Below, one piece after another: positions 25,573 to 34,317 of a stretch of 64,000 bases of DNA. Position 1 is the first letter of the stretch. Every line of letters starts with the position of its first letter. The stretch covers positions 2,976,001 through 3,040,000 of the forward strand of contig NZ_CP179210.1 in the NCBI RefSeq assembly GCF_051201665.1, in the 5' to 3' direction. The DNA is from Psychrobium sp051201665. Its GTDB lineage: Bacteria; Pseudomonadota; Gammaproteobacteria; Enterobacterales; Psychrobiaceae. The notes beneath the pieces are model-generated. The model ran no database searches. It was not told the origin of the DNA and worked only from the letters and a program-made list of their open reading frames with translations. Both the position numbers and the translations under genes were made by a program.

Positions 25573-27339
25573 TTATTTATCACTAGATACTTCAACGCTA
25601 TTAGACATTGAGAAATCAGAACCATCATGACCATTAAGACCATTTATTGGCTGACTTGGATTCAGACTGTTGTTGCCTGTTAACAAGTCATTTAATGAAC
25701 CTGTTTCTTTATTTACTAAACCAAGTTCTTGCAACATAGAATCAACTAACGGCGCATTGGCACGGTAGTTAAGCGCAGCTGCTGTTACTTGTTCTGCCAT
25801 GCTGCCATTGCCGGAGGTGCTAATAGTTTGACCATTATCACTTGTACTCGCTCCGCCGCCATAACCTTGTAAGATTTTAATGCCTTCAATGTTCTCAAGT
25901 GGTTTAACAGAATTAGCAATAACTTCTGGTAGTGCTTTAAGCGTTGCTAGCGCTCTTTGTAATTCAATTTGCTCATCACGTAAAATGTTTTCCGCTTCGT
26001 ACAATGCTTGTTTACCAGCCGCTTCAACTGCTAAGATACGCTCATCAGCTTCTGCTTTAAGCATAGTTGCATCAGCACTTGCTTTCGCTTCTGTTAATAC
26101 AGCACTTGCTTTATCTTCTGCGGCGCGTTTTTCAGCGTCAGCTTGTACTGTGATGCCAACAGCGTCACGTTCAGCTTCTTTCTTCGCGTCGATAACTTCG
26201 ATTTCTTTGCGACGATTAGCTTCGGCAACTTGACGGGTCGTAACAACCGCTTCTTCTTTTTCTACACGTTCTTTTTCAGCTTCAGCCGCTTTTGCACGGG
26301 CTGCGGATTCTGCTTCCGATTTTTCAGCAACGGCGATTTGCTTGTCTTGCTCAGACACTTCAACATCGCGTTGTTGTTGAATTCGCGCTTGCTCTAACGC
26401 TGTGCGCTTATCAATTTCACGAGCTTCAACATCACGGGCTTTTTGAATTTCGGCTAATTCAATTGCTTTCTCTTTAGTGATTTGTGCTTCGCGTTCTTCG
26501 CGTTCTTTAATTTCGCGCGTTTTAGCAATTTCAGCTTTTTGTTCAACACGTTTAAATTCAAGTACCTGTTCTTGAGCAATGCGCAGCTCTTCTTCTTCTT
26601 TTTCAATTTCTAATGAATCACGCTCAGCTTCAAGATTACGACGCTGAATTTGAACACGATTTTCTTGCTCAATGTCATTGGTCTCTTTACGTTTTTCTTC
26701 GATGATTTTAGCGAGTCGAGCACGACCTTCCGCATCAAACGCATTGTTTTCGTTAAAGAAATTCAAGTCTGTTTGGTCGAATCCTGTTAACGATACAGAT
26801 TCCAATTCTAAACCATTTTTTTCCAAATCGTTTGATACATTTTGTTGAACTTTTTGTACGAAATTAGCACGTTGCTCATGCATGTCTGTCATTGTCATTT
26901 CAGCAGCTACGGTGCGCAGTACATCAACAAACTTTGATTCCATCAATTTTTTAAGTTCTTCAACACGCATGGTACGACTACCCAGTGTTTGAGCTGCCAT
27001 TGAAATGCCTTCAGCGTGTGGCGCCACACGTAGATAGAAATCAGCTTTCACATCAACACGCATACGATCTTTAGTGATAAGCGAGTCTTTTTGTACCTTC
27101 TCCACTTCGATACGCAACGTGTTCATGTTCACTGGGATAGTTTCGTGTAATACCGGCAAACAAATTGCGCCGCCATCTTTTACTACTTTTTCACCGCCCA
27201 TGCCGGTACGAACAAATGCGATTTCCTTTGTTGCGCGCACATAAAGCTTGGCAAAGATAAGACCGATAATGAGTACTGTTAATACACCAACACCTGCCAT
27301 GATCAGGATAAATGTAGTGTTTGAATCTAATGCTTCCAT
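25573..27339 (-). CDS. Flotillin-family (SPFH) membrane scaffold protein, YqiK-like
   Basis: The 588-residue protein has one N-terminal transmembrane segment (about 10-30), an SPFH/band-7 domain (about 35-200) and a very long charged coiled coil (about 210-450) rich in Glu, Arg and Ala, then a Gly/Ser-rich tail. This is the plan of bacterial flotillins, which organise membrane microdomains. The gene lies 33 bases after the OB-fold partner, as in the yqiJ-yqiK pair of E. coli. No catalytic role is expected. Confidence 0.92.
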   Translation of the reverse strand: MEALDSNTTFILIMAGVGVLTVLIIGLIFAKLYVRATKEIAFVRTGMGGEKVVKDGGAICLPVLHETIPVNMNTLRIEVEKVQKDSLITKDRMRVDVKADFYLRVAPHAEGISMAAQTLGSRTMRVEELKKLMESKFVDVLRTVAAEMTMTDMHEQRANFVQKVQQNVSNDLEKNGLELESVSLTGFDQTDLNFFNENNAFDAEGRARLAKIIEEKRKETNDIEQENRVQIQRRNLEAERDSLEIEKEEEELRIAQEQVLEFKRVEQKAEIAKTREIKEREEREAQITKEKAIELAEIQKARDVEAREIDKRTALEQARIQQQRDVEVSEQDKQIAVAEKSEAESAARAKAAEAEKERVEKEEAVVTTRQVAEANRRKEIEVIDAKKEAERDAVGITVQADAEKRAAEDKASAVLTEAKASADATMLKAEADERILAVEAAGKQALYEAENILRDEQIELQRALATLKALPEVIANSVKPLENIEGIKILQGYGGGASTSDNGQTISTSGNGSMAEQVTAAALNYRANAPLVDSMLQELGLVNKETGSLNDLLTGNNSLNPSQPINGLNGHDGSDFSMSNSVEVSSDK

Positions 27340-27372
27340 AGAGAGTTTCCTTTTTTTGAATATTACGCTTAA

Positions 27373-28020
27373 TTACGCGTTAAATTTGACTGCAAGCCAG
27401 CATTTTTCTTGTTTTTCAACGAGAACAACTTGCTGAGATTGTTCAAATATTTCATCGCTGGTTTCTGGAGCCACCAGCACATAGTGTTTTTGATTAAATT
27501 GGTCGGTAAGCACAGCCTCAGCAGGAGAATGTTGAGTGGCTTTACCTATGGTGATTTTTGCAACGAATCCAGTAAATGAATCAGCTGATACTGCCGATGT
27601 TTCATTTTTTGGCATAAGTTTAGCGAGCGGCTTGCCAATGGTTCGTGTCATGACTATCGCAGCAAAAATTGCAAAAATAGATGCCATAAATGACGGTAGC
27701 GCTAACGTTAACCAGTTGAGGTTTAAATAGTTAAATGAGTAGCCTGCAATGGCAAATGTCGATAAAAACAGAACCAGCCATACAAGTAGTGGTAACTTGT
27801 TGAGATACAACCAACCAACGACAGAGGTTAAACCGCCAGACGTTACGTTGCCATCTAGCTCAACATCAACTTCCATTTCAAACGGAGAGAATTGATCAAA
27901 AAGGCTCATAATACTTAAACCGACAAGTAGCCCTAGCCCTTCAAAAAGTCCGAGAATGAGCACTGAACCTAAGGCGATTGCAAATGGTGTATTAAAATCG
28001 GCGACGAGAAATTCAAACAT
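27373..28020 (-). CDS. YqiJ-family membrane protein (OB-fold, NfeD-like)
   Basis: The 215-residue protein has a hydrophobic N terminus, two further membrane segments near 75-125 and a soluble C-terminal beta-rich domain (about 150-215) expected to be an OB fold. The FEGLGLLVGLSIMSLFDQFSPF start is typical of the YqiJ family, which is encoded next to flotillins. It opens the two-gene operon. The function is thought to be partner of the flotillin; this is inferred from context. Confidence 0.85.
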   Translation of the reverse strand: MFEFLVADFNTPFAIALGSVLILGLFEGLGLLVGLSIMSLFDQFSPFEMEVDVELDGNVTSGGLTSVVGWLYLNKLPLLVWLVLFLSTFAIAGYSFNYLNLNWLTLALPSFMASIFAIFAAIVMTRTIGKPLAKLMPKNETSAVSADSFTGFVAKITIGKATQHSPAEAVLTDQFNQKHYVLVAPETSDEIFEQSQQVVLVEKQEKCWLAVKFNA

Positions 28021-28304
28021 GGCCTAATTCCTTTTATTAGTTGAAGTGCTTACATTAAATATCTACGCATCTAAATAACATAAAATGCTGATAATTAATC
28101 ACTAACGTCCTTTTTATTGCTTTAACAACGCAGTTTAAACATAGACATTAAGAGTAGTAGATATTTAACGGTTTACTTAAAAAAGCGAGTTCATAATTAC
28201 ATCCAATGTCATAATATGTCAAGAAACCACTAATCGATTGACTATAATTCAGCCAATAAAAAAGGTGATTTCGCACCTTTTAGAAAAACAGCAGAACGCA
28301 TTTA
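28021..28304. other. Intergenic region upstream of the YqiJ-like gene
   Basis: No gene seen. It should hold the promoter of the yqiJ-like/flotillin pair at its left and the terminator of the chemoreceptor gene (28257-28282) at its right. No other structure stands out. Confidence 0.5.
28257..28283 (-). terminator. Terminator of the chemoreceptor gene
   Basis: On the minus strand AAAAGGTGCG...CACCTTTTTT forms an 8-bp stem with a four-base loop and T run, about 22 bases after the stop codon. Confidence 0.85.
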
Positions 28305-29603
28305 TCAGAACAACTCAACATCAGCCTCGTCAGTTTGAGGCGCCATAGCAGTCACTGGTTTAAGCTTCTTAGGACGATGATTAACATCCCAATGTGCGCC
28401 AGATAAAATAAAGCGATCAAGCACTGTCCGTAATGAATGTGACAATGCGACTAAATCATTTGATGAAAGCTCTTGTTCTCGCGAACTTGCCAATACTTCT
28501 TGATTCAATGCCACCATGTTGTCAATTTCTCGTTGCGCATCTCGTGATACTGACATTTGAATATCTGATGATTGTTTAATGCTGCCTGATAACTGATTAA
28601 TACTATTAATTGCTTCTAATACAATATTGAGATGCTCGGAAGTATCAGAAGACAAACTTACCGACTCTTTCGACGATTCTAATCCCACTTGCATTGTTTT
28701 GTAGGCATTGTCTGTGCTGCTGGCAATGCGCGTCACTAGATCTCGTACCTCTTGAGTCGAGGTTGCAGTGCGCTCTGCCAACGTTCTAACCTCATCTGCA
28801 ACAACAGCAAAACCTCGACCTTGCTCACCAGCGCGAGCCGCCTCAATGGCAGCGTTTAACGCTAATAGATTAGTTTGCTCTGCGATAGAGTTAATCACAT
28901 CAATGATAGTATTAATTTCATCACTGTCTTTTTTCAACACATCAATGTGAGATGCTGCTTGAGTCAATTTATCTTGTAGGTTTGTCACACTAATTTTTTC
29001 TTGTGACGATGAGTCTTGCGCAATTTTTGATGACTCTGCGCTGACATTTGCTTGGTCAATAAGCGACGCTAAATCTTGGTGCAAGTTATTGGAAGCTTCA
29101 CCCACTTGATTAAGTGCATAATGAATACCATGACCTAAACTGTCTTGCATTGTTGCTTTCTGCATCATGGTTGAATAAGAGTTATTGAGTTCTTCTGACA
29201 TTGGATGAAGCCGTGCTGAGGAGGCATAGAGAGAACATAAAGACTCATCCATTTCTTCATTGTTTTTATTTAGCCTGTTAAAAGCGTGCGCTAGCATACC
29301 GCCTTTATCTTGCGAAAGTGTTTTGGTTAGGTCGATATTATCACCTGCACGAATGCTTGACGCGTAGTTATCGAGCTCAGTGATACTTGAAAACAAACTA
29401 TTTTTTACCGCTAACACAAATACTACGGTAGCGAGCCCGCTCACTGCTAATATACCTGCGACAGCCGACCAACTTATTTCAAAGAACCAGCTACAAAAGC
29501 CAACTCCAAGTAGTTGAACAAGGGTGGGAATAATTAAAATCTGAATTAACTGTTGTGTTAACGATTTTTCCTGAGAATACGTTGAGTTAGAAAAACTAGA
29601 CAT
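28305..29603 (-). CDS. Methyl-accepting chemotaxis protein without periplasmic sensor domain
   Basis: The 432-residue protein has two close hydrophobic segments at about 20-70 with almost nothing between them, a HAMP-like segment (about 75-125) and a long signalling helix bundle. The hairpin tip that binds CheA and CheW is intact: EQTNLLALNAAIEAARAGEQ followed by GRGFAVVADEVRTLAERT. There is no extracytoplasmic ligand domain, so it probably senses through the membrane or by an internal signal. The C terminus has no CheR-docking pentapeptide. It stands alone, divergent from the 5'-nucleotidase gene. Confidence 0.92.
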   Translation of the reverse strand: MSSFSNSTYSQEKSLTQQLIQILIIPTLVQLLGVGFCSWFFEISWSAVAGILAVSGLATVVFVLAVKNSLFSSITELDNYASSIRAGDNIDLTKTLSQDKGGMLAHAFNRLNKNNEEMDESLCSLYASSARLHPMSEELNNSYSTMMQKATMQDSLGHGIHYALNQVGEASNNLHQDLASLIDQANVSAESSKIAQDSSSQEKISVTNLQDKLTQAASHIDVLKKDSDEINTIIDVINSIAEQTNLLALNAAIEAARAGEQGRGFAVVADEVRTLAERTATSTQEVRDLVTRIASSTDNAYKTMQVGLESSKESVSLSSDTSEHLNIVLEAINSINQLSGSIKQSSDIQMSVSRDAQREIDNMVALNQEVLASSREQELSSNDLVALSHSLRTVLDRFILSGAHWDVNHRPKKLKPVTAMAPQTDEADVELF

Positions 29604-29670
29604 ATGACGCCAACTGCTCCATTAGTTGCTGATTCCAATAAATAATGATACTGAGTTTTTAAGTTTACAC

Positions 29671-29693
29671 AACAGTTTAAATTTTAAACTGTT
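29671..29693. promoter_or_regulatory. 23-bp perfect palindrome in a divergent intergenic region
   Basis: An 11-bp arm AACAGTTTAAA, one centre base and its exact complement lie between the divergent chemoreceptor and 5'-nucleotidase genes, about 75 bases before each start. A T run follows on the plus strand, so a weak hairpin is also possible. An operator for a dimeric regulator is my preferred reading, unproven. Confidence 0.45.
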
Positions 29694-29767
29694 ATGTTGT
29701 TTTTTTATAATAAATGACACGTTTCAGTCATTAGTTCGTGCTAAGCTCAGCTTTCACAGGAGGCTAA

Positions 29768-31441
29768 ATGACCTATTCGCTTTACCTAGCACACATTAAT
29801 GACACCCATTCACATTTTGAACCAACGCCGTTATCGTTGAGACTTCCTTTAGCTGATGGCGCCATTGAACTATCAGTACCTTGTGGTGGTTACGCAATGA
29901 TCGCAAGTGCCATAAACAACTTCAGAAATATTGCCAAGCAGCAAAACACACCCTCATTATTTCTACATGCAGGCGATAGTTTTCAAGGAAGTTTGTACTT
30001 TAGTCGTTTTAAAGGCTTAGCCAATGCCGTGTTACTTAATAAAATGATGCCGGACGCAATGACGATTGGTAATCATGAGTTTGATTTGGGGAACTTACCG
30101 CTTTCTCAATTTATTAAAGCTGCCAATTTTCCCTGTTTGGCAGGTAATATGGATTTACAGCATGAAAATCCCAACAAAGAACTACCACTAGCGATTCACG
30201 ACAACCTATTTCATTATGATAACAACAAAGCCATAGCGTCATACATCACACGACCATTACACGATAAAGAATTGGCTATTGTTGGCATTACGTTAGATCA
30301 AATGGCCAAAATAGGCTGTCCAGATCATGATTGCCACTTCCTTGATGCCATAGCAACGACCAAGCGCACCATTGAGCACATTCAACAGCAAGGTATCTCA
30401 CATATCATCGTGCTGTCTCATTTAGGTTATCAAGGCGACAGAGAGCTAGCTCAGGCGGTCTCTGGCATAAGTGTCATTGTTGGTGGTCACTCCCATACGT
30501 TAACAGCCGATTTCAGTGAGCTGGGATTGTCGTCAACCGAGCAATCACAAGTTGTCATCAACGACACCTTAATTTTACAAGCTGGCAAACACGCCGAGTC
30601 AATTGGCCTAAGTAAGTTAACGTTTGATGAAAATGGTAGAGTCATTGAGCAAGAAGGCGGTGTAAAACTCTTGCCTTGCGCCAATTGGAATCATGAGCCA
30701 GATAATAAGCATTTAAGCGCTGATAAAATAAGTCAATGTAATGATTTTATGGCCCGCAGCGCTTTGTTTGAATTGACTAAACCATGTGCTGAAGTGACTG
30801 AATGTATCTACCATGATTATCGCCCGTTGATTGAAGCGATGAAAGCGAATGTGATCACAAATTTATCTAAAGATTATCGCCATGTACGAGTACCTAACGA
30901 GTTATTACCACAGGGCAGTGAGATAGCGCCATTAGTCGCCAGTGCCTTTTATCATTGTGCCAATGAGCATCACCCTACCGACTTTGCACTGCATAATGCA
31001 GGCGGCGTTCGCGTTTCACTCAATAAGGGGCCATTAACAGCTGCTGATATTTGCGGGCGTTTATTACCCTTTGAAATACAAATTGTACGTTATAGAGTCC
31101 AAGGTAAGGTTTTAAAAGCTGCGCTTGAAGGTGGTATTAACAATGCGAAAAATAATGGCGTGATTGGCACTGGTGACGGCAGTTACCCTTATTGTCACGG
31201 TATACGATTTACCTATATAGATGATAATCCAAAGGGTGAACGCATTAGTTCATTGCTAATTAATCAAGATGGGCAATGGCAAGAAATCTCGTCTGATGCA
31301 TATTATTACGGTGTTTCATCTGCTTATACGATTGCAGGCAAAGAAGGCTACGACGCGTTGTTGCACGCGAGCGAACAACAAGATCTTCCCTACTCTATGA
31401 GTGATGCCTTTGTTAAATACGTTAGCAATCAAAAGTTATAA
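29768..31441 (+). CDS. 5'-nucleotidase / UshA-like metallophosphatase without signal peptide
   Basis: The 557-residue protein has the N-terminal calcineurin-type metallophosphatase domain with HINDTHSHFEP, HAGDSFQGS, TIGNHEFDLG, VLSHLGYQGD and GGHSHTL, and the C-terminal 5'-nucleotidase domain with DFALHNAGGVRVSL. It should hydrolyse nucleotides or similar phosphate esters. UshA-type enzymes are usually exported, but here translation starts with MTYSLYLAHINDTHSH directly, behind a strong AGGAGG at seven bases, so no signal peptide is present. It may act in the cytoplasm. Confidence 0.9.
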   Translation: MTYSLYLAHINDTHSHFEPTPLSLRLPLADGAIELSVPCGGYAMIASAINNFRNIAKQQNTPSLFLHAGDSFQGSLYFSRFKGLANAVLLNKMMPDAMTIGNHEFDLGNLPLSQFIKAANFPCLAGNMDLQHENPNKELPLAIHDNLFHYDNNKAIASYITRPLHDKELAIVGITLDQMAKIGCPDHDCHFLDAIATTKRTIEHIQQQGISHIIVLSHLGYQGDRELAQAVSGISVIVGGHSHTLTADFSELGLSSTEQSQVVINDTLILQAGKHAESIGLSKLTFDENGRVIEQEGGVKLLPCANWNHEPDNKHLSADKISQCNDFMARSALFELTKPCAEVTECIYHDYRPLIEAMKANVITNLSKDYRHVRVPNELLPQGSEIAPLVASAFYHCANEHHPTDFALHNAGGVRVSLNKGPLTAADICGRLLPFEIQIVRYRVQGKVLKAALEGGINNAKNNGVIGTGDGSYPYCHGIRFTYIDDNPKGERISSLLINQDGQWQEISSDAYYYGVSSAYTIAGKEGYDALLHASEQQDLPYSMSDAFVKYVSNQKL

Positions 31442-31562
31442 ACTGTGATAATCGAAATGTTTTGTTACCTATTTAACGTAATACACAGGTAATCAATGAT
31501 TTCAATTTTCACCAATGTCATTAATAATCAATCTCAAATAATAACCGCAACAAGGAATTACG

Positions 31563-32312
31563 ATGATTAAACAACTGTTACCACTAACCATTGCAGCTGT
31601 ATTTTGTATTGGAAGTGCCCATGCTGGAGATCTCAGCGAAGGTGTTAAGAAGGCAATGAAGTCTGATATTCGCACCGCTAAAGAAGTAAAACGCGATAGA
31701 AATCGCCGTCCAGTTCAAACGCTGGAATTCTTTGGCATTAAAGATGACATGAAGGTATTAGAACTTATCCCTGGCGGTGGTTGGTATACTAAACTGTTAG
31801 CGCCAGCATTACGCGATAATGGTAAATATTACGCAGCAATTGGCACTGACCGCATTAAAAATAATCTGATCAGCAAACCAGGTTTTGATAAAGTGACAAT
31901 TATCAACCCTGAAGCTGATATGAAATATAATCGCGAACTACGTGATTTTGAAATCGAAAACCTAAACTTAGGAAGCAATGATTTCGACGCGGTATTAACC
32001 TTCCGCAATTATCATAACTTTGTTGAAAGCGCGCGTCATGACATGAATAAAGCGGCGTTTAAAGCATTAAAATCTGGTGGTATTTACGGTGTTGTTGACC
32101 ATACGCGTCGTCATATGCAGCGTGAAAATGATGAAAATGGCCGTCGTTTCGATCCCGTTTTAGCAATAAAAGAAATCGAAGCAGCAGGGTTTAAGTTTGT
32201 CGATTACTCAAATATACATTACAAAGCCGATGACGAGCTTCGTTATGAAGTAGGCCGTAAGACGGTTACTGGTAATACAGACCGTTTTACTTTGTTATTT
32301 AAGAAAATGTAA
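31563..32312 (+). CDS. Exported class I SAM-methyltransferase-fold protein (COG4798 type)
   Basis: The 249-residue protein begins with a clear Sec signal peptide (MIKQLLPLTIAAVFCIGSAHA, cleavage after about residue 21). A methyltransferase fold follows with motif I VLELIPGGGWYTKLLAPAL at about 60-78, and the later FRNYHNFV and GGIYGVVDHT segments. Members of this group are predicted methyltransferases of unknown substrate, and S-adenosylmethionine is not known in the periplasm, so the activity is in doubt. It is a single gene with its own terminator. Confidence 0.85.
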   Translation: MIKQLLPLTIAAVFCIGSAHAGDLSEGVKKAMKSDIRTAKEVKRDRNRRPVQTLEFFGIKDDMKVLELIPGGGWYTKLLAPALRDNGKYYAAIGTDRIKNNLISKPGFDKVTIINPEADMKYNRELRDFEIENLNLGSNDFDAVLTFRNYHNFVESARHDMNKAAFKALKSGGIYGVVDHTRRHMQRENDENGRRFDPVLAIKEIEAAGFKFVDYSNIHYKADDELRYEVGRKTVTGNTDRFTLLFKKM

Positions 32313-32326
32313 TAATTAAAGCAATA

Positions 32327-32358
32327 AAAAAGCGCTTCCATCCGGTAAGCGCTTTTTT
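32327..32358 (+). terminator. Terminator after the exported methyltransferase-fold gene
   Basis: An 11-bp stem AAAAAGCGCTT/AAGCGCTTTTTT with a nine-base loop, 15 bases past the stop codon. Confidence 0.9.
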
Positions 32359-32373
32359 ATGTCTGAAATATAA

Positions 32374-32530
32374 TACCAATTGCATTAAATATTTGCCCAC
32401 TTGTACTTGTTAAAATTAACTAAAATGGCGTTGCTCTCTATCCTAATAGCCAGCTATTAGTCAATCGAGCGCCTTGTTTTAGCTGATTTTCTCTACGCAC
32501 AACAAGATCACTTACTTAATGCAATTGGTA
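32374..32530 (-). repeat. 157-bp inverted-repeat element, copy 1 (MITE-like)
   Basis: This copy is in inverse orientation to copies 2 and 3. It begins and ends with the 15-bp terminal inverted repeat TACCAATTGCATTAA and is flanked by a direct TAA on each side (32371-32373 and 32531-32533), a 3-bp target duplication. By eye one base differs from copy 2. The middle carries an inner hairpin CTAATAGC/GCTATTAG. No coding capacity is seen. Confidence 0.93.
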
Positions 32531-32554
32531 TAAGTTCGTTTCACATTTGAGATT

Positions 32555-33025
32555 TTAGTTTTCGACAACAAATTCCATTGGCGTGTATTTGATACCGTGA
32601 CGACATTGCTGCTCGTCAATACTCGAAAAGCCCCAGCGTTCATACACAGGAAGCGCATATGATGTTGAGTTGAGAGTAAACTTTCCTCGGTTGCCTTGCT
32701 TCAAACTATGCTCATAAATAGCGTGCCAAAGCTTCTTAGCGATACCTTTGTGTTGGTGTTGCTCATCGACAAATAAATGAAACATGTGGCTGTGATCTTT
32801 CATGGCAATTACACCCACGATATCACTCCCCTCTTGCGCCACTAAATATGAAAATCCTTGCTCCATATAATCGCGAATGGCACGGTGCTCGACAGTTTTC
32901 AAAAAGAAACCTAAACCGCCCTCTTCAAATTCATCTAGCAACAAGCTCTGAGCATTACGCGCAATGAGATCACTAATGGTCTTACTATCTGCAATGACTG
33001 CTTGTCGTATCGTTATGGAAGCCAC
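32555..33025 (-). CDS. GNAT-family N-acetyltransferase
   Basis: The 156-residue protein is one GNAT domain. The acetyl-CoA-binding motif region FVDEQHQHKGIAKKLWHAIYE (Q/R-x-x-G-x-A equivalent QHKGIA) lies at about 85-105, and the late beta-bulge segment YALPVYERWGF near 130. The substrate cannot be told. It is a lone gene between copy 1 of the repeat and bamC. Confidence 0.85.
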   Translation of the reverse strand: MASITIRQAVIADSKTISDLIARNAQSLLLDEFEEGGLGFFLKTVEHRAIRDYMEQGFSYLVAQEGSDIVGVIAMKDHSHMFHLFVDEQHQHKGIAKKLWHAIYEHSLKQGNRGKFTLNSTSYALPVYERWGFSSIDEQQCRHGIKYTPMEFVVEN

Positions 33026-33163
33026 AAATTGATCCTTTCCTTGTTTACAGGCCGACTATCATACACCGACTGATGTAATTTTTCCATCTTATCAGCGACT
33101 TTAGTATGATTCCCTATGATAATAAAAGGATCAATTATGTGGTACTTCTTGATCTTTAGGGAT

Positions 33164-33207
33164 TAAAAAAGCCCTGCATTCAAATTAATGAACACAGGGC
33201 TTTTTAA
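33164..33207 (-). terminator. bamC terminator
   Basis: On the minus strand AAAAAGCCCTG/CAGGGCTTTTTT forms an 11-bp stem around a loop of about 18 bases, just after the bamC stop. Confidence 0.85.
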
Positions 33208-33218
33208 TCATTTAACGA

Positions 33219-34304
33219 TTACAAGTCTTTCTTAGCCATTAGCTCACTGAAGGCTGCTAGCATTTCTTGCATCTTCTCACTTGATAAGCGTTCACCTTTG
33301 CTATCAACAATAGTCAATAAGCTTAAGTCACCACGTTCAACCAGTTTGATTTGATACTTTTCGTTCTTCTGAAGTTTTATTTCAGCGACACTGCTGTCAC
33401 CTGAGAATAAGTTCGCCCAGAATCCATCTTTTAACGGTTTAAACGTTGTGAAGTAAGTATTAACTGACTTATCACGGTCTTCAACCTCTAAACCAAGTTT
33501 AGGTAAAACGGTCGCTAGTTTTTCCCATGATAATTCATATGGCGCATGAATTTGATACACAGTGTTGTTTTCGTTATCAAGTCCAAGGCCTAACTTTATG
33601 CCTTTGTTTACCTTCACACGATTTGCTAATAACTGCTTATGATGCTCAACAAAAACTTGTGATAAGAAGTGATTAAGCATACGCGATTCATAACGACGCT
33701 TTGCAAATTTATTAAGTTCAACAGTTTGACCTTGCTCTTGATGTTGAATCAAAGAAACAGCAACAATAGCCTTGTAACCTTGAGGATCAACCTTAATGTC
33801 AAATCGATATTGTTGATCTAACGTCACTTCTTCATCAAGACCGAATAATATTTTAAAATATTCATCAGACGCAATAGTGCGCGTTGACAAAGAACGACCA
33901 ACTTGCTCACTACCAATGCCATAGCCTTGACTAGAAATGAAGGTTGTTAGCTTGTTCCATAGATCATCTTGGAATTTATCTTTTGATAAAAATGATTCAA
34001 AAATAACTTCAGTTTGCTCGGTTACATCGCTCGCCAAAGAATTTGGCGCAACAGGCATCACTAATGCTGGAGCACGGATATCAAGCTTATCGCCTATTAA
34101 CTCTTTATTAGCATTCGCAGAAACCGTAGGAATTTTATAGGCCGTGCTATCTTTTAGCGGCGTGAATCCTTCAGGATACTTAACTTGTTTATCTGTCGTT
34201 TCTTTTAAATATTCAAAATTACCACTGGCTTGATGTCGTTCACTAAAACTACTACAACCCGATAAAATGATACCGCCACATAAGGCAATATAAAGCTTTC
34301 TCAT
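33219..34304 (-). CDS. bamC: Outer-membrane protein assembly factor BamC (lipoprotein)
   Basis: The 361-residue lipoprotein (lipobox ILSGC, Cys17) is an accessory part of the BAM complex that inserts beta-barrel proteins in the outer membrane. After the Cys comes the unstructured N-terminal segment with TPLKDSTAYKIP, then two helix-grip domains. Its position 13 bases after dapA on the same strand is the usual gammaproteobacterial arrangement and strongly supports the call. Length is near that of E. coli BamC (344). Confidence 0.92.
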   Translation of the reverse strand: MRKLYIALCGGIILSGCSSFSERHQASGNFEYLKETTDKQVKYPEGFTPLKDSTAYKIPTVSANANKELIGDKLDIRAPALVMPVAPNSLASDVTEQTEVIFESFLSKDKFQDDLWNKLTTFISSQGYGIGSEQVGRSLSTRTIASDEYFKILFGLDEEVTLDQQYRFDIKVDPQGYKAIVAVSLIQHQEQGQTVELNKFAKRRYESRMLNHFLSQVFVEHHKQLLANRVKVNKGIKLGLGLDNENNTVYQIHAPYELSWEKLATVLPKLGLEVEDRDKSVNTYFTTFKPLKDGFWANLFSGDSSVAEIKLQKNEKYQIKLVERGDLSLLTIVDSKGERLSSEKMQEMLAAFSELMAKKDL

Positions 34305-34317
34305 TGTTACTCCAATC

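Noticed and set aside
25880..26397. Plus-strand open frames across the flotillin coiled coil
   Set aside because: The repetitive coiled-coil coding produces open antisense frames; no independent evidence.
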